Translations under genes and position numbers: made by a program
Notes under the pieces: model-generated
Told to the model about the DNA's origin: nothing
Seen by the model: the letters and a program-made list of their open reading frames with translations, nothing else
The model's database searches: none
Origin: Melioribacter roseus P3M-2
GTDB taxonomy: Bacteria; Bacteroidota; Ignavibacteria; Ignavibacteriales; Melioribacteraceae
DNA length: 64,000 nt
Direction: 5' to 3'
NCBI RefSeq assembly: GCF_000279145.1
Contig: NC_018178.1
Coordinates: 2,685,800-2,749,799, forward strand
In this document: in pieces, positions 61,838-64,000 of the stretch
Layout: each line of letters starts with the position of its first letter
Position numbering within the stretch: the first letter of the stretch is position 1

Positions 61838-62839
61838 ATGATTTACAGAGAAATTGGAAAATCCGGACTGAATGCCTCTGTAATAGCATTCGGCGCTTGG
61901 GCAATCGGCGGCTGGATGTGGGGCGGCAGCGACGAAAAAGATAGTATCGACGCCATTTATGCGGCTATCGACAACGGAATCAACTTGATCGATACCGCTC
62001 CCGCATACGGCTTCGGTTATTCCGAAGAAATCGTAGGCAAAGCCGTTAAAGGCAAACGGGATAAAGTTTTAATTGCTACCAAATGCGGTTTGAGATGGGA
62101 CCTGGAAAAAGGCGAGTTCTTTTTCTATACGACGGAAAAAGGAGCTGCGGACGAATCGACTCCCGGAGCGATGAAAATCTATAAATATCTTCATCCCGAA
62201 TCGATTCGTTATGAAATAGAGCAAAGCCTGAGAAGACTCCAGACCGATTATATCGATTTATACCAAACTCACTGGCAGGAATCGACAACTCCGATTGAAG
62301 ATACAATGGCGGAATTGACCAAATTAAAAGACGAAGGCAAAATAAGAGCCATCGGAGTATCTAATGCGACGGTCGAACAGATGAAAAGATACGGAGCGAT
62401 CGATTCCGACCAGGAAAAATATAATATGCTCCACAGAAAAATCGAAGAACAGGGCAATCTTGACTACTGTTACGAAAATAAGATTGCAGTTCTGGCATAC
62501 TCGCCGCTTTCGCAGGGCTTGTTGACCGGAAAAATTTCACCCGACAGAAAATACAACGAAGGCGACCTGAGACGCAATAATCCTCTGTTTACGCCGGAAA
62601 ATATCAATAAGGTGAATTCCATGCTGAAAGAATTCGAGCCGATTGCGGAAAAACACGAAGTGTCGGTAGCTCAGCTTGTTTGCGCCTGGACTTTTAACAG
62701 AAAAGGGATTACGCATTTGCTCTGCGGCGCAAGAAATCGTCGGCAGGTAATTGAGAATGCTGGAGCGGGTTCGGTTCAGTTAAGTCGGGAAGATATTGAT
62801 ACGATTAATTCTATTTATTCAAAATATTTTGAACAGTGA
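61838..62839 (+). CDS. Aldo/keto reductase
   Basis: 333-residue NADPH-dependent reductase. Catalytic tetrad in context: Asp in NLIDTAPAYGFG, Tyr in the same segment, Lys in VLIATKCGLRWD, and His in YIDLYQTHWQES. It resembles the YajO/Tas or IolS-like subfamily. In this locus it may reduce uronates or ketosugars derived from the polysaccharide; the substrate is not known. Its stop overlaps the next start (GTGA). Confidence 0.88.
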   Translation: MIYREIGKSGLNASVIAFGAWAIGGWMWGGSDEKDSIDAIYAAIDNGINLIDTAPAYGFGYSEEIVGKAVKGKRDKVLIATKCGLRWDLEKGEFFFYTTEKGAADESTPGAMKIYKYLHPESIRYEIEQSLRRLQTDYIDLYQTHWQESTTPIEDTMAELTKLKDEGKIRAIGVSNATVEQMKRYGAIDSDQEKYNMLHRKIEEQGNLDYCYENKIAVLAYSPLSQGLLTGKISPDRKYNEGDLRRNNPLFTPENINKVNSMLKEFEPIAEKHEVSVAQLVCAWTFNRKGITHLLCGARNRRQVIENAGAGSVQLSREDIDTINSIYSKYFEQ

Positions 62840-63828
62840 CAAAAATAAAAAAAGAAGAACTCAAAGATATATTTCGAATTAAATTATTAGAGCGCGGCTT
62901 TCCAGTTGATGACGCCGAGCTGTGCGCCGAAATTTTTACTGATAATACGGCTAGCGGCGTTTATTCCCACGGCATCAACAGATTTCCTCTTTTTATCGAG
63001 TATATCGACAAGGGGTTGATTAAGCCGGGAGCAAAGCCCGCTTTAAAAAAATCGTATTCGGCAGTCGAGCAATGGGACGGTAATATCGGTCCCGGTCCAT
63101 TGAACGCTTATGCAGTAACGCAAAGAGCAATGGAACTCGCCGAAGAATACGGCATCGGTTGTATTGCTTTGAGAAATACTAATCACTGGATGCGAGCGGG
63201 ATATTTCGGATGGATGGCGGCTGAAAAAGGATTCATCTTTATCTGCTGGACAAATACAATTCCTAATCTGCCGCCGTGGAACGCAAAGCAGGCGGCGACG
63301 GGCAATAACCCGATAGTAGTTGCCGTACCGCGTAAAGAGGGTCCGGTAGTGCTCGATATGGCGTTGTCTCAATTTTCATACGGTAAAATTGCCGATTATA
63401 TAAATAAAAACCGAGAACTCCCTTACTACGGCGGTTTCGACTCGCAGGGTAATTTGACCAAAGATCCCTCTGAAATAAATAAAACGCAGCGGGCTCTGCC
63501 AATAGGACTTTGGAAAGGAGCCGGATTATCGCTCCTGCTCGATTTAATTGCCTCGATTCTTGCCGAAGGCAATTCTACCGCCGATTTGTCGAAATCGGAA
63601 TATGATACGGGAATGTCCCAGGTATTTATAGCTATTAAGCCGGTATTCAACGATAAACTCGAATTGTATGTCGATGAAATTTTGAGATTCTATAAAAGCG
63701 CGGAACCAGTGTCCGTCGACGAAGTTATTTATTACCCTGGAGAAAGATCAGCGCGTTTCAAGAAAAAGTGCGAAGAAGAAGGAATTCCGGTTGAAGAGCA
63801 ATTATTGGATAGAATTAAAGCGTTATGA
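62836..63828 (+). CDS. Ldh2/YiaK-type dehydrogenase, probable 2,3-diketo-L-gulonate or ureidoglycolate-type reductase
   Basis: 330-residue member of the malate/L-lactate dehydrogenase-2 family. GVYSHGINRFPLFIEYIDKG, RNTNHWMRAGYFGWMAAEKG, TNTIPNLPPWNAKQAATGNN and ALPIGLWKGAGLSLLLDLIA match the 2,3-diketo-L-gulonate reductase (YiaK/DlgD) branch best. GTG start at 62836 overlaps the preceding stop by four bases. The context suggests reduction of a sugar-acid keto group. Confidence 0.82.
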   Translation: MTKIKKEELKDIFRIKLLERGFPVDDAELCAEIFTDNTASGVYSHGINRFPLFIEYIDKGLIKPGAKPALKKSYSAVEQWDGNIGPGPLNAYAVTQRAMELAEEYGIGCIALRNTNHWMRAGYFGWMAAEKGFIFICWTNTIPNLPPWNAKQAATGNNPIVVAVPRKEGPVVLDMALSQFSYGKIADYINKNRELPYYGGFDSQGNLTKDPSEINKTQRALPIGLWKGAGLSLLLDLIASILAEGNSTADLSKSEYDTGMSQVFIAIKPVFNDKLELYVDEILRFYKSAEPVSVDEVIYYPGERSARFKKKCEEEGIPVEEQLLDRIKAL

Positions 63829-64000
63829 AGATTTTTATAATTTATTTAATAATTACAGTGACTGGCGTTTTTGCCCAAAACAAAACGGATTTATTGATAG
63901 TAACCGGCGGTAAAGCGGTCGACCCTTCGTTTTACCGGATATTCGACGACAATAAAGAAATAAATTATAAAGCGATAGCCAAACCCGATGCGTTTAACTT
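63825..64000 (+). CDS. ThuA-like secreted protein, 3' end beyond the window
   Basis: ATG 63825 overlaps the preceding stop (ATGA) and opens a frame to the window end. The 58 visible residues show a signal peptide (IFIIYLIITVTGVFAQ) and DLLIVTGGKAVDPSFYRIFD, which matches the first strand of ThuA-type domains (VTGG-[HK]). A second ThuA-like gene directly after the ThuA-containing lipoprotein cluster strengthens the call, but only the start is visible. Confidence 0.65.
   Translation, partial: MKIFIIYLIITVTGVFAQNKTDLLIVTGGKAVDPSFYRIFDDNKEINYKAIAKPDAFN

Noticed and set aside
1-64000. CRISPR arrays, tRNA or rRNA genes, phage or toxin-antitoxin genes
   Set aside because: I saw no regularly spaced repeats, no tRNA cloverleaf-like segment, and no phage structural or toxin-antitoxin motif anywhere in the window.

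Overview
The window looks like a chromosomal segment of a free-living, Gram-negative, polysaccharide-degrading bacterium of the Bacteroidota/Chlorobi/Ignavibacteria side of the tree. Pointers are a TonB-dependent receptor with a carboxypeptidase-like N-terminal domain, secreted proteins ending in the NPFNPTT-type sorting domain of the type IX secretion system (T9SS), MacB-type exporters and a PhoB/PhoR-like pair. An Ignavibacteria member close to Melioribacter is my best guess; this is inference from protein style, not a database match.

Region 1 (1-29919) is core genome. It starts inside an export system (adaptor, ATPase, two permeases) and continues with dapF, a PHP-domain phosphoesterase, a TPR membrane protein, efp-accB-accC-gcvH, guaA, radC, two small envelope proteins, phoH (apparently started at CTG), mazG, a RidA protein, a LytR_C protein, rsfS, argS, comF, a VWA membrane protein, surE, xseA-xseB, dxs, an oxidoreductase and a two-component system.

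Region 2 (29930 to about 47000) is an AT-rich island for uronate-containing polysaccharides. A membrane-anchored one-component regulator is divergent from a run of genes: two PF05426-type polysaccharide lyases in tandem, a GH88 unsaturated glucuronyl hydrolase, a GH2 glycosidase, a TonB-dependent receptor, and two beta-helix T9SS cargo proteins. The receptor is cut near its C-terminus by a complete IS3-family element (39836-41116, 3-bp target duplication). Three phased GTAAWWTAC boxes between the regulator and the first lyase are candidate binding sites. About 1.07 kb after the last cargo gene holds no convincing gene.

Region 3 (47078-64000) is GC-richer and encodes intracellular hexuronate catabolism: transporter, uxaC, uxaE, eda, an SDR reductase and kdgK; then, behind a terminator, a LarA-like nickel-pincer epimerase candidate, gnd and tkt; then kduI, kduD, a lipoprotein fusing a TonB C-terminal domain to a ThuA-like domain, an aldo/keto reductase, a YiaK-type dehydrogenase and the start of a second ThuA-like gene. 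Lyases plus GH88 release unsaturated uronates, which KduI/KduD/KdgK/Eda convert to pyruvate and glyceraldehyde-3-phosphate; saturated uronates enter through UxaC/UxaE. No mannonate or altronate dehydratase is present, which makes the LarA-like gene beside gnd notable.

The most unusual cross-cutting signal is four places (argS, xseB, the first lyase, and the GH88/GH2 junction) where one additional A in an A6 or A7 run restores a full-length reading frame, each as a -1 shift. Either the assembly under-counts A homopolymers or the organism tolerates or uses slippage there.
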